Notes: generated from the letters alone by a model not told the origin. 64,000 bases of DNA from an uncultured Bacteroidales bacterium (GCA_944322585.1 CALUPB010000009.1:26916-90915); one strand, 5' to 3'; positions 47,274-57,277 are shown, counted from the stretch's first letter. A program made the numbers and translations.

Positions 47274-47360
47274 CATCAGTCTGGCCTGATGGCTGTGGCC
47301 GGTACATAGAGGACGAATTCCGATAAGATGAATAAAAGGTAAAACAGTCAAACTGATGTC
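47272..47360 (+). repeat. 89-bp repeat with terminal inverted ends, copy 1
   Basis: Bounded by GACATCAGT and its reverse complement ACTGATGTC. It differs from copy 2 (47479-47567) at four of 89 positions. It overlaps the rfbB stop codon. Inverted ends plus small size suggest a MITE-like element or a structured RNA element. No coding capacity. Confidence 0.8.
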
Positions 47361-47478
47361 GGATTAGAGAAAAACGCAGTTTTTCGGAAAGGTCCTCCCG
47401 GAGAGGGAGGATTTGAGGAGGGTGACGCCCCCTGTAGGGGGCTCCGCACAGCGGTGGGGGTTTGGACCGTGTCATATT
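47361..47478. other. Hairpin-rich spacer between the two 89-bp repeats
   Basis: 118 bases with several strong inverted repeats, including CCTCCC with GGGAGG near 47395-47412 and CCCCCTGTAGGGGG near 47430-47443, and a G-run (GGTGGGGG) near 47455. No gene. It resembles the G/C-rich intergenic repeats often seen in Bacteroidota. Confidence 0.5.
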
Positions 47479-47567
47479 GACATCAGTCTGGCCTGATGGC
47501 TGTGACCGGTACATAGAGCGCGAATTCCGATAAGATGAATAAAGGGTAAAACAGTCAAACTGATGTC
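47479..47567 (+). repeat. 89-bp repeat with terminal inverted ends, copy 2
   Basis: Near-identical direct copy of 47272-47360. It ends three bases before the ugd ATG, so it forms the whole 5' leader next to that start and may influence its expression. Confidence 0.8.
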
Positions 47568-47570
47568 AAT

Positions 47571-48881
47571 ATGAACATAGCAGTAGTAGGGACAGGATAT
47601 GTTGGCCTTGTAAGCGGGGCCTGCTTTGCCGAGATGGGAGTCAATGTCACATGTGTGGATACGGACAGCTCCAAGATAGAGAGGCTGCTCTCCGGAGACA
47701 TTCCTATCTATGAACCGGGTCTGGACGGCATAGTGGACAGGAACCGCCGTGACGGACGTCTCCATTTCACTACGGATCTGGCTTCCTGCCTCCATGATGT
47801 GGAGATCGTATTCAGCGCGGTCGGTACTCCTCCCGACGAGGACGGCAGTGCGGACCTGTCCTATGTTCTGGATGTAGCGAGGACGGTCGGCCGCAATATG
47901 GACGGTTATGTGCTGCTTGTCACCAAGTCGACTGTTCCGGTAGGCACTTCCCTGAAAGTGAAGTCTGTCATACGTGAAGAACTCGGCCGCAGGGGACTTG
48001 ACATACCGTTCGATGTCGCCTCCAATCCCGAATTCCTGAAGGAAGGTACTGCCATCAAGGATTTCATGTCACCGGACAGGGTAGTGGTGGGAGTCGAATC
48101 CGAGAGGGCCAGGGATCTTATGACAAGGCTGTACCGTCCGTTTCTGCTGAATAATTTCAGGGTGATATTCATGGATATAGCATCGGCGGAGATGACCAAA
48201 TATGCCGCCAATGCAATGCTTGCGACCCGTATATCTTTCATGAATGATATAGCCAACCTGTGCGATCTTGTCGGTGCCGACGTGGATATGGTACGCAAGG
48301 GCATAGGCGCGGATGCGAGGATCGGCACGAAATTCCTGTATCCTGGCTGCGGTTATGGCGGGAGCTGTTTCCCTAAGGATGTGAAGGCTCTTGCAAAGAC
48401 TGCCGGAGAACACGGTTATACGATGGATGTCATAGAAGCCGTGGACCGGGTCAATGAACGGCAGAAACATGTGCTTGCCGACAAGGTCAGGTCAGTCTAT
48501 CCCGATCTGACCGGGCGGAGGATAGCGGTGTGGGGACTTTCCTTCAAGCCTGATACGGATGACATGAGGGAAGCCGCTTCCCTTGTGACGATAAATGATC
48601 TGCTGGCGGCCGGGGCGACGGTGAAGGTGTTCGATCCCGTAGCCATGGATGAATGCCGCAGAAGGTTGGGTGACAGGGTGGAATATGCGGATGACATGTA
48701 TGACGCCGCTGACGGGGCCGATGCCCTTCTGCTTGTCACGGAATGGAAGCAGTTCCGTCTGCCGTTCTGGAGTGTCCTTAAAAGGATAATGCGTTCCCCT
48801 GTGGTCGTGGACGGACGCAATATCTATGTCAGGAAGGAGGTCGAGGCGGAAGGGTTCCGTTATTTTTCCATAGGACGCTGA
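47571..48881 (+). CDS. ugd: UDP-glucose 6-dehydrogenase
   Basis: A 436-residue enzyme that oxidises UDP-glucose twice to UDP-glucuronate for surface glycans. N-terminal Rossmann VGTGYVGLVSGACFAEMG, central dimerisation helix SAEMTKYAANAMLATRISF, catalytic Cys266 in YGGSCFPKDVKAL, and the C-terminal UDP-binding WGLSFKPDTDDMREA. Length is normal. It is preceded directly by the second 89-bp repeat and followed after 17 bases by a glycosyltransferase. Confidence 0.96.
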   Translation: MNIAVVGTGYVGLVSGACFAEMGVNVTCVDTDSSKIERLLSGDIPIYEPGLDGIVDRNRRDGRLHFTTDLASCLHDVEIVFSAVGTPPDEDGSADLSYVLDVARTVGRNMDGYVLLVTKSTVPVGTSLKVKSVIREELGRRGLDIPFDVASNPEFLKEGTAIKDFMSPDRVVVGVESERARDLMTRLYRPFLLNNFRVIFMDIASAEMTKYAANAMLATRISFMNDIANLCDLVGADVDMVRKGIGADARIGTKFLYPGCGYGGSCFPKDVKALAKTAGEHGYTMDVIEAVDRVNERQKHVLADKVRSVYPDLTGRRIAVWGLSFKPDTDDMREAASLVTINDLLAAGATVKVFDPVAMDECRRRLGDRVEYADDMYDAADGADALLLVTEWKQFRLPFWSVLKRIMRSPVVVDGRNIYVRKEVEAEGFRYFSIGR

Positions 48882-48898
48882 CATTGCCCGGATAGCAT

Positions 48899-50002
48899 AT
48901 GGAATCGACACTGTGTTGCATATTCAATTACGCGCCTCTCTACAGAAGGTCCGTCTATCTTGCGATAGACAGGGAGTATGATGCCAGATTCTTCTTCGGA
49001 GACGAGCCTGTGGAGGGTGAGGGCACACAGGGAATAGCACAGATGGACTATGGCTGGTTCCGGCATCCTCCGGGGCGGATTGTCAACAGGATCCTGTTCG
49101 GCCGTATCCCGTGGCGTTCGGGTATGATGTCTCTGCCTTTCAGGTTCAGGATATTTTTGGTTTCGGGAGATTTCAACTGGGCTTATTTCCCGTTTCTGGC
49201 ATTGTGCCGTCTTCTCGGGAGGAAAGTGTATGCCTGGGGGCACGGTCTGAAAGATCTGAAAAGGTATCCGGGGCTTAAAAGACTTTATTACAGATGGCTT
49301 GACGGCTATTTCGTATATGGAGAGCGGACACGGCAGAGGATGACGGAACTGGGCTTCGATCCGGACAGTCTGCATGTCATCGGCAATTCCCTCAATGAAG
49401 GGGCTGACCCGCAGGCCAACCGGCAACTTTCAGACAGCATCTATCATGTTCATTTCGGGAACCGTTTCCCGGCAGTGATCTTCTGCGGCCGGCTCACTGC
49501 GTCCAAACGTATCGACATGCTGATAGACGCGTATGCGGAGCATTCCATCGAGGGACTGAGATACAATCTTGTGATAGTCGGGGACGGCCCCGAGATGAGT
49601 AACCTGAAGGAGAGGGCGGAAAATACTCCATTCCCTTCAGGGATATGGTTCTATGGGGAATGCTATGACGAGGGCAGGCTTGCGGAACTGTTTTACAATT
49701 CCGCGCTGTGTGTCTCTCCAGGCAATGTCGGCCTGACTGCCATACATGCAATGACTTATGGGGTTCCCGTCATCACGCATGATGATTTCTATACCCAGAT
49801 GCCGGAATACGAGGCGGTGGAAGAAGGCAGGACAGGTCTGCTGTACCGGGCGGGAGACTTTTCCGATCTCAAGCGTGCTGTCCGGCAATGGCTCATGTCA
49901 GGCAGGCCCAGGGAAGAGGTGCGCCAGGACTGCTATTCTGTCATCAACGGCCGCTGGAATTCCGGCAGCCAGATACGTATTATAAAATCTGTAATAGGAT
50001 GA
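48899..50002 (+). CDS. Glycosyltransferase family 4 (GT-B)
   Basis: A 367-residue GT-B glycosyltransferase. The C-terminal donor-binding half is clear: IFCGRLTASKRIDMLIDAY, YNLVIVGDGPEMSNLKERA and the EX7E-like region SPGNVGLTAIHAMTYGVPVI, here with GNVGL where many members have PSxxE. The N-terminal half is less conserved. It probably adds one sugar to the lipid-linked repeat unit of the glycan; donor and acceptor cannot be told. Its stop overlaps the next start (ATGA). Confidence 0.9.
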   Translation: MESTLCCIFNYAPLYRRSVYLAIDREYDARFFFGDEPVEGEGTQGIAQMDYGWFRHPPGRIVNRILFGRIPWRSGMMSLPFRFRIFLVSGDFNWAYFPFLALCRLLGRKVYAWGHGLKDLKRYPGLKRLYYRWLDGYFVYGERTRQRMTELGFDPDSLHVIGNSLNEGADPQANRQLSDSIYHVHFGNRFPAVIFCGRLTASKRIDMLIDAYAEHSIEGLRYNLVIVGDGPEMSNLKERAENTPFPSGIWFYGECYDEGRLAELFYNSALCVSPGNVGLTAIHAMTYGVPVITHDDFYTQMPEYEAVEEGRTGLLYRAGDFSDLKRAVRQWLMSGRPREEVRQDCYSVINGRWNSGSQIRIIKSVIG

Positions 50003-51255
50003 AATCCGGGCAGCTGCTTTCATACGGAAAGTCTGTAGGGACATATTTTGCGGCATCCTTGCTCCCGATGCTGCTGATGGCGGCCGTCAATCCTCTCATA
50101 GCCCTGAACATGTCCCCGGAAGACTATGCGGTCTACGGCTATTACAATTCCTTTACGGCTCTGATCTCTCCGCTGATAGTTTTCTACATGCTGCACTATT
50201 ATACGAAGAGATATTACGAAGTTACGGAGGAGGAGAGACTGAGGCTGAAGGCGATGCTTTTCAAGGCTCTGATTTTCTTCTCATTTGCGGTTTCCGTCCT
50301 ATGCCTTGCCGCCCTTGCCGGATATATTGTCCTGTTCAGGAAGGATATCCGCTTCCCTCTGTTCCCGTATCTTGCATTTATGGTATTTGCGATCCCGCTG
50401 ACAGGAATATTCAAGTTAGAGCAGACGGAATTCAGGATGGCCCGCAATGCGAAAGGTTTTTTCAGAATTACAGTGGCAGCCGGAATAATAACGGCAGCCG
50501 CCAACCTGCTTTTTGTCGTGGCGGTAAAGTGGGGTGCTGCAGGCAAACTGCTCGCGCCGCTGGCAGCCAATCTTATAGTCTTCATATACCTGATCATCAG
50601 GCACAGGTCTCTGTTCAGGGTCAGGACGGGGATGGCCGAATTCCGCCGGGCGCTGGCTTTCTGTCTGCCTTTGACAGCCGGGGCAATGCTCGGCTATTTC
50701 TCCAACGGCTTCGACAGGACATATCTTGAAAGTCTCGGAAATGTGGCGGAATACGGGCATTATATAGTAGGAGCCCAGATAGCCGGATATCTGACAGTGC
50801 TTTCCACTGCCGTGACTTCCACGTTCCAGCCCGACATATATGAAGCGATAGCGCACCGGGACAGGAAGATGTTCTGGCGCTCATGCTGTATGCAGGTTGG
50901 GCTCATTGCGCTCGTCGTGGCGGTGTTCATCATTTTCTGTCCGTTGATTATCAGGATTCTGACAGCCGGACGGTATGTCGATTCGACAATATATGCGAGG
51001 ATTATATCGGTTTCCGTCGTTACAAGTGCAATTTATTATATAATAAATAATTATACTATAGCCAAAGGTTATCCGAGGCTTTATCTCCATACGACAGTGC
51101 TCGGCAGCGCGTTGATTGTGGCGGCATATCCTCCTGTAGTCACACGTTTCGGCTATATCGGGGGCGCTTGCATGACGGGTGTGTCTTTTGTCATGCTGGC
51201 GGCGGTCAATCTTGTCCTGCTGGTTTTAGTGCATTTACGCAGGCGGCGGCTCTGA
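49999..51255 (+). CDS. Polysaccharide flippase (Wzx/MATE-like)
   Basis: A 418-residue membrane protein with about 12 helices, of the polysaccharide biosynthesis/Wzx type, which moves lipid-linked glycan units across the inner membrane. I start at the ATG at 49999, overlapping the glycosyltransferase stop by four bases; an in-frame ATG 111 bases upstream gives a soluble, unrelated extension. Features: ASLLPMLLMAAVNPLIALNM, LPLTAGAMLGYFSNGFDRTYL. Last gene of the glycan locus; no Wzy polymerase or Wzz is visible. Confidence 0.88.
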   Translation: MKSGQLLSYGKSVGTYFAASLLPMLLMAAVNPLIALNMSPEDYAVYGYYNSFTALISPLIVFYMLHYYTKRYYEVTEEERLRLKAMLFKALIFFSFAVSVLCLAALAGYIVLFRKDIRFPLFPYLAFMVFAIPLTGIFKLEQTEFRMARNAKGFFRITVAAGIITAAANLLFVVAVKWGAAGKLLAPLAANLIVFIYLIIRHRSLFRVRTGMAEFRRALAFCLPLTAGAMLGYFSNGFDRTYLESLGNVAEYGHYIVGAQIAGYLTVLSTAVTSTFQPDIYEAIAHRDRKMFWRSCCMQVGLIALVVAVFIIFCPLIIRILTAGRYVDSTIYARIISVSVVTSAIYYIINNYTIAKGYPRLYLHTTVLGSALIVAAYPPVVTRFGYIGGACMTGVSFVMLAAVNLVLLVLVHLRRRRL

Positions 51256-51374
51256 TACCTGTCGCCCTGTCTTCGGGTCGGCGGACGGATATCCGGGAAT
51301 TGCATGAGAAAACGGCAGCTGAATATGTCCCGGGTACCGTCGGGCGTTATTTGGATATCATTTGGCATAGGCTC

Positions 51375-51405
51375 TTTGTATAAACAACAATTATCATTAT
51401 ATTTG
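51375..51405 (+). promoter_or_regulatory. secA promoter, full Bacteroidota consensus
   Basis: TTTG at 51375-51378, a 19-base spacer and TATATTTG at 51398-51405: a perfect match to the -33/-7 pattern of the Bacteroidota housekeeping sigma factor. It lies 25 bases before the secA ATG. Confidence 0.75.
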
Positions 51406-51430
51406 CAGTTTGTTAAAATCAGGAACAGAT

Positions 51431-54400
51431 ATGTCGTTTACAGATATTTTCAAGAAGATTTTCGGCACGAAAGCCGAGCGGGATCTCAAACAGCTCAGAC
51501 CTGTACTGGATAAGGTACTTGCCTCATATGCAGACATAGACAAGCTGTCGGATGACGAATTACGGGCAAAGTCCCGGGAACTGAAGGCCCGTATCCAGGA
51601 GCGGATAGCGGACGATGAGGCGAGGATAGCACAGATAAGGGAGGAACTGGAAAAGGATATCCCTTTGGACGAGAAAGAGTCGCTGGCCACGGAGTCCGAC
51701 AAGCTGGTCAAGAAGATCGATGATGAGATCGAGAAGGTGCTGAATGAAATCCTGCCGGAGGCTTTTGCTGTAATGAAGTCCACTGCGAGGCGGTTCAAGG
51801 AAAATCCGGTGATAAGGGTCAGGGCCACGGATTTCGACCGCGACCTGAGCACTACGAAGGATTTCGTGGAGATAGACGGGGACTATGCCGTGTGGCATAA
51901 TCACTGGATGGCCGGCGGGAATGAGATTACGTGGGATATGGTCCACTATGACGTGCAGCTCATAGGAGGTATAGTCCTGCATCAGGGCAAGATTGCCGAG
52001 ATGGCTACAGGAGAGGGAAAGACACTTGTCGCTACCCTTCCTGTTTTCCTCAATGCCCTTGCAGGTAAAGGCGTCCATGTGGTGACTGTCAACGACTACC
52101 TCTCGAAACGAGATTCCGAGTGGATGGGGCCTCTGTATATGTTCCACGGACTGTCTGTGGACTGTATAGACAAGCATCAGCCGAACAGCGAGGCAAGGAA
52201 GAAGGCCTACCGCTGCGACATCACTTTCGGTACCAACAATGAATTCGGTTTCGATTACCTGCGCGACAACATGGCCGTCTCGCAGAATGACCTGGTGCAG
52301 CGCAAACATCATTATGCCATCGTCGATGAGGTCGATTCTGTGCTCATAGACGATGCCCGTACTCCTCTTATCATTTCCGGTCCCGTACCTAAGGGCGACG
52401 ACCAGCAGTTCATGGACTTCAAGCCGTATGTGGAAAAACTGGTCGCAAACCAGAGGACCCTGGTCACGAGTACTCTGAATGAAGCCAAGAAACTCATAGC
52501 TTCAGGAGACGAAAGGGAAGGCGGCAAGCTGCTTTTGAGGGCATACAAGGGACTTCCGAAATACAAGCCTCTTATCAAGTACCTCAGCGAACCGGGTATC
52601 AAGCAGCTGCTGCAGAGAGTGGAGAATTTCTATATGCAGGACAACGAGCGGGAGATGCATGTCGTTACCGATCCGTTGTATTTCGTCATCAATGAGAAGC
52701 AGCATTCAGTGGAGATGACGGACAATGGTCACGACCTGCTCAGCGGTTCGCTCTCAGATCCGAATTTCTTCATCCTTCCCGATGTCGGTTCGGCCATAGC
52801 CGATGTAGAGAAGAGCGACCTGTCGGCTGCCGACAAGAGCGTGAAGAAAGATGAGATAATGGCGGATTTCGCCCTCAAGTCGGAGAGGGTGCACACGGTC
52901 AACCAGCTGCTCAAGGCGTATGCGATGTTCGAAAAGGACGTCGACTATGTCATCATGGACAACAAGGTGAAGATCGTAGATGAGCAGACAGGCCGTATAA
53001 TGGAGGGGCGCCGTTGGAGCGACGGTTTGCACCAGGCAGTGGAGGCCAAGGAAAACGTTAAGGTGGAGGCTGCGACACAGACATTTGCCACTATCACTCT
53101 CCAGAATTATTTCCGTATGTATCACAAGCTTGCGGGAATGACGGGAACTGCCGAGACAGAGGCGGGAGAGTTCTGGTCCATCTACAAGCTGGATGTTGTG
53201 GTCATCCCTACCAACAGGCCTATAGCCCGTATAGACAATGATGACCTTATTTACAAGACCAAGAAGGCAAAGTACGAGGCTGTCATCAACAAGATAGAGG
53301 AACTCATCAAAGAAGGCCGTCCGGTTCTGGTCGGTACTACCGACGTCGATACGTCTGAACTCCTCAGCAGGATGTTGAAGCTCAGGGGTATACCGCATCA
53401 GGTGCTGAATGCCAAGCAGCATGCCCGTGAAGCTGAGATCGTGGCGCATGCAGGACAGAAAAGTACCGTTACCATCGCCACCAACATGGCGGGACGAGGT
53501 ACGGATATCAAGCTGTCGGATGAAGTGCGGAAGGCGGGAGGTCTGGCCATTATCGGAACCGAGCGTCATGACAGCCGCCGAGTGGACCGCCAGCTCAGAG
53601 GCCGTGCCGGACGTCAGGGAGACCCGGGATCGTCCACATTCTATGTGTCCCTTGAGGACAAGCTGATGCGTCTTTTCGGTTCCGAGAGGATAGCTTCGGT
53701 GGTGGACAAGCTCGGAATGCAGGATAACGAAGCTTTGGAGTCGTCCATGCTGTCGAGCTCCATCGAACGGGCACAGAAGAAAGTGGAGGAGAACAACTTC
53801 GGTATCCGAAAGAGACTGCTGGAGTATGATGACGTCATGAATTCACAGAGGGAGGTTATCTATACGAGACGCCGCAATGCGCTGTCAGGAGAGAGAGTGG
53901 AGATAGATGTGATGAACATGATGCAGGATATGGCGGAAATCATTGCCGAGAATGCTGAAAGCTATGATTACGAGTCATTCGCGGATTATGTGATGAGATC
54001 CCTGTCTATAGATCTCGGTTTCGATGAGGAATTCTTCAGCAAGGCAAAGCGTGAGGAGATAGCCGACAGATTGTTCCAGAATATGCTGGATGTGTACCGC
54101 CGTCGCATGGACACGATGACACAGAGGGCCTATCCTATCATAAAGGAGGTTTATGAGAAGCAGGGGGCTATATATAAGAATATTGCCATACCTATCTCCG
54201 ACGGACGCAAGCAGCTCGTACTTTCCGTCAATCTCCAGAAGGCATATGAGACGGAGGGCAAGGAAATAGCCAGGGCCTTGAGCAAGGCCATAACCCTCTA
54301 CCAGATCGATGATCACTGGAAGGAGCATCTGCGCGACATGGATGACCTGAAGCAGTCCGTACAGAATGCGACATACGAGCAGAAGGATCCTCTTCTTATT

Positions 54401-54709
54401 TATAAATTGGAGAGTTTCAATCTGTTCAAGAACATGCTCGAGGCCTTGAGCAAGGACATACTTTCATTCCTGTTCAGGGCTCATATCCCGCTCAGGGATG
54501 CATCGGAGGCTCGTCAGGCTCCGGCTCCTGCCCAGCAGCGCAAACCGGACATGAGCAGGCTTCAGACAAGCCGTACGGATCTCGTGACCAATTCCGGGGA
54601 GCAGAAAAGCAGGATGCCGGTACATGTGGAGAAGACTGTGGGAAGGAATGATCCGTGTCCGTGCGGTTCAGGCAAGAAATACAAGAACTGTCACGGCAAG
54701 GGACTGTAA
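51431..54709 (+). CDS. secA: Preprotein translocase ATPase SecA
   Basis: A 1092-residue motor that pushes unfolded proteins through SecYEG. I use the ATG at 51431 ([17 protein letters not shown]), not a TTG at 51410. Walker [19 protein letters not shown]-like [21 protein letters not shown], preprotein-binding region, second motor domain [11 protein letters not shown] and [18 protein letters not shown], then a helical wing and a C-terminal zinc motif ([19 protein letters not shown]). The extra length compared with the E. coli protein (901) is usual in Bacteroidota. Confidence 0.98.
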   Translation: MSFTDIFKKIFGTKAERDLKQLRPVLDKVLASYADIDKLSDDELRAKSRELKARIQERIADDEARIAQIREELEKDIPLDEKESLATESDKLVKKIDDEIEKVLNEILPEAFAVMKSTARRFKENPVIRVRATDFDRDLSTTKDFVEIDGDYAVWHNHWMAGGNEITWDMVHYDVQLIGGIVLHQGKIAEMATGEGKTLVATLPVFLNALAGKGVHVVTVNDYLSKRDSEWMGPLYMFHGLSVDCIDKHQPNSEARKKAYRCDITFGTNNEFGFDYLRDNMAVSQNDLVQRKHHYAIVDEVDSVLIDDARTPLIISGPVPKGDDQQFMDFKPYVEKLVANQRTLVTSTLNEAKKLIASGDEREGGKLLLRAYKGLPKYKPLIKYLSEPGIKQLLQRVENFYMQDNEREMHVVTDPLYFVINEKQHSVEMTDNGHDLLSGSLSDPNFFILPDVGSAIADVEKSDLSAADKSVKKDEIMADFALKSERVHTVNQLLKAYAMFEKDVDYVIMDNKVKIVDEQTGRIMEGRRWSDGLHQAVEAKENVKVEAATQTFATITLQNYFRMYHKLAGMTGTAETEAGEFWSIYKLDVVVIPTNRPIARIDNDDLIYKTKKAKYEAVINKIEELIKEGRPVLVGTTDVDTSELLSRMLKLRGIPHQVLNAKQHAREAEIVAHAGQKSTVTIATNMAGRGTDIKLSDEVRKAGGLAIIGTERHDSRRVDRQLRGRAGRQGDPGSSTFYVSLEDKLMRLFGSERIASVVDKLGMQDNEALESSMLSSSIERAQKKVEENNFGIRKRLLEYDDVMNSQREVIYTRRRNALSGERVEIDVMNMMQDMAEIIAENAESYDYESFADYVMRSLSIDLGFDEEFFSKAKREEIADRLFQNMLDVYRRRMDTMTQRAYPIIKEVYEKQGAIYKNIAIPISDGRKQLVLSVNLQKAYETEGKEIARALSKAITLYQIDDHWKEHLRDMDDLKQSVQNATYEQKDPLLIYKLESFNLFKNMLEALSKDILSFLFRAHIPLRDASEARQAPAPAQQRKPDMSRLQTSRTDLVTNSGEQKSRMPVHVEKTVGRNDPCPCGSGKKYKNCHGKGL

Positions 54710-54778
54710 CGGTAATATGGACCGTTCAAATTTATGATGATAGAAATCAAAACAGCTTCTTAACAGAGGAATGAATAT

Positions 54779-55210
54779 ATGGCAAAGGTAGAACAGACGG
54801 TAAATGTGAATTCTGTCAGCCGCATATCTGCGGGGACATATTTCAAGGGGGAAGTGAGTTCCCCGTATGACCTGAGGATCGACGGTACTTTTGAAGGCAA
54901 GCTCTATTCCAAGGGCAGGGTTGTGCTCGGAGAATCGGCAAATGTCAACGGAGAGGTGATGTGCGACAACATTGATCTCTGGGGCAAGGCTGCCGGTGAA
55001 CTGCATGTCAAGGATACGCTGTCGCTGAAGAGCGGTTGTACGGTTGACGGTAGCATCAATGTCCGGAAACTGATAGTCGAACTCGGTGCGTCGTTCAACG
55101 GAACATGCAAGATGATAACCGAGGAGGAATATGACAAGACGGCAGGGAGTCAGGAGCTGGCAAAGATTTTGGAGAAGCCTGCCAAGCCTGCCGATTCGGC
55201 AAAGAAATAG
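54779..55210 (+). CDS. Bactofilin (polymer-forming cytoskeletal protein)
   Basis: A 143-residue protein with the bactofilin beta-helix (about 15-110): SRISAGTYFKGEVSSPYDLR, IDGTFEGKLYSKGRVVLGE, LHVKDTLSLKSGCTVDGSIN. It polymerises without nucleotide on the inner face of the membrane and helps cell shape or envelope assembly. The flanking tail is Lys/Ala-rich. It is 69 bases after secA. Confidence 0.93.
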   Translation: MAKVEQTVNVNSVSRISAGTYFKGEVSSPYDLRIDGTFEGKLYSKGRVVLGESANVNGEVMCDNIDLWGKAAGELHVKDTLSLKSGCTVDGSINVRKLIVELGASFNGTCKMITEEEYDKTAGSQELAKILEKPAKPADSAKK

Positions 55211-55221
55211 GAGACCGAATT

Positions 55222-55256
55222 CTGAGGCAGACGGGTCGGGGATTTGTCTGCCTCAG
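55222..55256 (+). terminator. Strong hairpin after the bactofilin gene
   Basis: An 11-bp perfect stem (CTGAGGCAGAC with GTCTGCCTCAG), 13-base loop, starting 11 bases after the stop codon. There is no clear T run, so it may be a weak terminator or an RNA 3' end stabiliser. Confidence 0.45.
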
Positions 55257-55320
55257 AGGGTATGCCATCCTGTCGGCAGTCAGGTCTGTGGCCTGTCTGT
55301 CCAGGGCAGGAAAATACAAT

Positions 55321-55720
55321 GGGGATGTTCTGGTTTTGACAGCATCTGACATTGGACAGTAAGCACGTCGGGCGTCGGTGGCTTGCCCGTTAATCTCAGC
55401 TGCCGGACAATTAGTTGGCAACAACAATTATGCACTCGCTGCGTAGTCTGCAAAGCAGTCTCGCTTAATCGCCGGCCGCCAAGGCTGCGGTCGCGACGGG
55501 TATCCCTCCGGGCTTTAGGCCGGTTATGTCCGGAATATGGGGTATCATCCAAACCGGATGCACAGGGGGACTCCTTTAAACCCTGCCAAGATTTAAAGGA
55601 TAAGCCTGCATTGGCCTGTCTTCCGGCAGATGCAGGCCGACAACCAAAGAAAGAATAAGCGTGTAGAAAGCTGCCTGGTGCGGTGTTTGGACGGCGGTTC
55701 GAGTCCGCCCATCTCCACTA
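55321..55720 (+). ncRNA. ssrA: tmRNA
   Basis: Transfer-messenger RNA that rescues stalled ribosomes. The 5' end GGGGATG pairs with CATCTCC at the 3' end (one G-U), followed by the D-loop-like TTCTGGTTTTGACAGCA. The T-arm reads GGCGG-TTCGAGT-CCGCC. The tag frame is visible at 55402-55443 and encodes AGQLVGNNNYALAA before TAG at 55444; the resume codon may be the Ala or the following Gly. The tail NNNYALAA is of the Bacteroidota type, but the tag is longer than the usual GENNYALAA. After the discriminator A the genome reads CTA, so the 3' CCA would have to be added or repaired by enzyme. The last three bases are the stop of the convergent aldehyde dehydrogenase. Confidence 0.95.
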
Positions 55721-57277
55721 TTTCAGAAATTTGCGGATAAGGCCGGATTTGGATGGAGTGTAGGGCTGGTAGCGCATGGGAAGGTCAAGCCAGGTGGGCT
55801 TGTCAACGATGCTTTTGAGGTGGCTGAATGTCTCGAAGCCGTAGCGTCCGTGATAATGTCCCATACCGCTTTCTCCCACACCGCCGAACGGCATTTCTTC
55901 CGTAGCGATATGGATGATGGTGTCGTTTACGCACCCTCCGCCGAAATGCAGCCGTTGCAGGAGCCTTTCCTTCAGGCGTCTGTCCTGGGTGAATATATAA
56001 GTGGCGAGCGGCCGGGGATGCGTTTCGATATAGTCTACAGCAGTTTCAATGTCATTATATGGTATTACCGGGAGCAACGGCCCGAAAATCTCGTCCGCCA
56101 TTATCGCTCTCTGTCCTTCCATACCGGGGTAGAACTCCTGACTGTCAGCCGACAGCCCTTTCCCGTCAGAAACGGCCTGCCTGTCCGAATCACACGATCC
56201 GACACAGGAAACATCCGTCCTGTCCGAACGATCCGTCCCGGCATAGAAAACCGCTGAACTATCAGAAATGACTTTCGGAGAAAGCCGGATGATTGTAGGC
56301 TCGATTCTGAGCTGCTCCGCATCGCTCCGGCCTCCGAAAAATATCCCTTCATGTCCGTTCCTCCCGTTTCCTGCAAGCCTGCATCCGTCAAGCAGAGCCT
56401 TGAGCCTGTCGAAATGTTTCCTGTTGATGATATGTCCGTAGTCATCATTGGCAAGGGCATCGAATCCGTACATCAGCAGGGTCTCTTCCTTGCACATTTC
56501 CATGAAAGGTTCCGCCACGTCTTCATGTACCAGTACATAGTCCGGTGCGACACAGGTTTGCCCGCAGTTGAGGAATTTCCCGAATACCGTCCTTCTTGCG
56601 CTGATGCGGAGGTCTGCGGTCCTGTCCACGATGACCGGACTTTTGCCACCGAGTTCCAATGTTACAGGCGTGAGGTGTACTGCGGCCTTTGTCATTACGA
56701 GTCTGCCTACCGTCTTGCTCCCGGTGAAGAAGATGTAGTCGAATTTCTGTTCCAGAAGTCCGGAGTTGACGTCGCGTCCTCCTTCAATCACGGCTGCGTG
56801 TCCCGGTTCGAAAGTCCCTGATACGAGCTGCGAGATGACACGGCTTGTGGCGGGGGCGTATGCGCTCGGCTTGACTATGGCGGTATTCCCGGCAGCTATT
56901 GCACTGACAAGAGGGGATATGCACAGCAGGAACGGATAGTTCCACGGACTCATTATCAGGACATTGCCATACGGTTCCGGGATAATGCGGCTTCTGGCGG
57001 GGAACTGGGCGAGAGGGGTGTGTACCTTGCGCGTCCTGCTCCATTTCCCGATGTTTTTCAATGTACAAGAAAGCTCCGACAGGACCATCCCCGTTTCGCA
57101 CATATAGCTTTCGGCCGCTCCTTTCCCGAGATCCTCCTTCAGGGCAGCTTCTATATCCCGTTCCATGCGGATGATGTTGGCCCGCAACCGTTTGAGTGCC
57201 ATTTTCCTGTATCCGGTATCGAGAGTCTTTCCGCTCCTGAAGAAATCCCTCTGTATTCCGATAAGTTCCTGAACCAT
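55718..57277 (-). CDS. Aldehyde dehydrogenase (class 3-like) with an inserted segment
   Basis: NAD(P)-dependent oxidation of aldehydes to acids. I use the ATG at 57277 (MVQELIGIQRDFFRSGKTLD), which matches the family start; an ATG at 57331 adds 18 residues. 519 residues: cofactor fold IMSPWNYPFLLCISPL, FFTGSKTVGR, catalytic Glu208 in LELGGKSP and Cys242 in NCGQTCVAPDY, and the C-terminal EEMPFGGVGESGMGHYHG. Typical members are about 455 residues. The excess is at about 339-390 (bases 56108-56263), a Ser/Asp/Cys-rich segment just before the conserved EIFGPLLPV. It ends flush against the tmRNA gene and lies downstream of recA. Confidence 0.93.
   Translation of the reverse strand: MVQELIGIQRDFFRSGKTLDTGYRKMALKRLRANIIRMERDIEAALKEDLGKGAAESYMCETGMVLSELSCTLKNIGKWSRTRKVHTPLAQFPARSRIIPEPYGNVLIMSPWNYPFLLCISPLVSAIAAGNTAIVKPSAYAPATSRVISQLVSGTFEPGHAAVIEGGRDVNSGLLEQKFDYIFFTGSKTVGRLVMTKAAVHLTPVTLELGGKSPVIVDRTADLRISARRTVFGKFLNCGQTCVAPDYVLVHEDVAEPFMEMCKEETLLMYGFDALANDDYGHIINRKHFDRLKALLDGCRLAGNGRNGHEGIFFGGRSDAEQLRIEPTIIRLSPKVISDSSAVFYAGTDRSDRTDVSCVGSCDSDRQAVSDGKGLSADSQEFYPGMEGQRAIMADEIFGPLLPVIPYNDIETAVDYIETHPRPLATYIFTQDRRLKERLLQRLHFGGGCVNDTIIHIATEEMPFGGVGESGMGHYHGRYGFETFSHLKSIVDKPTWLDLPMRYQPYTPSKSGLIRKFLK

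Noticed and set aside
47272-47567. CRISPR array
   Set aside because: There are only two copies of 89 bp with inverted ends, no regular spacers and no cas genes.
55718-55720. tmRNA 3' CCA encoded in the genome
   Set aside because: The bases after the discriminator are CTA, so the CCA is not encoded here.
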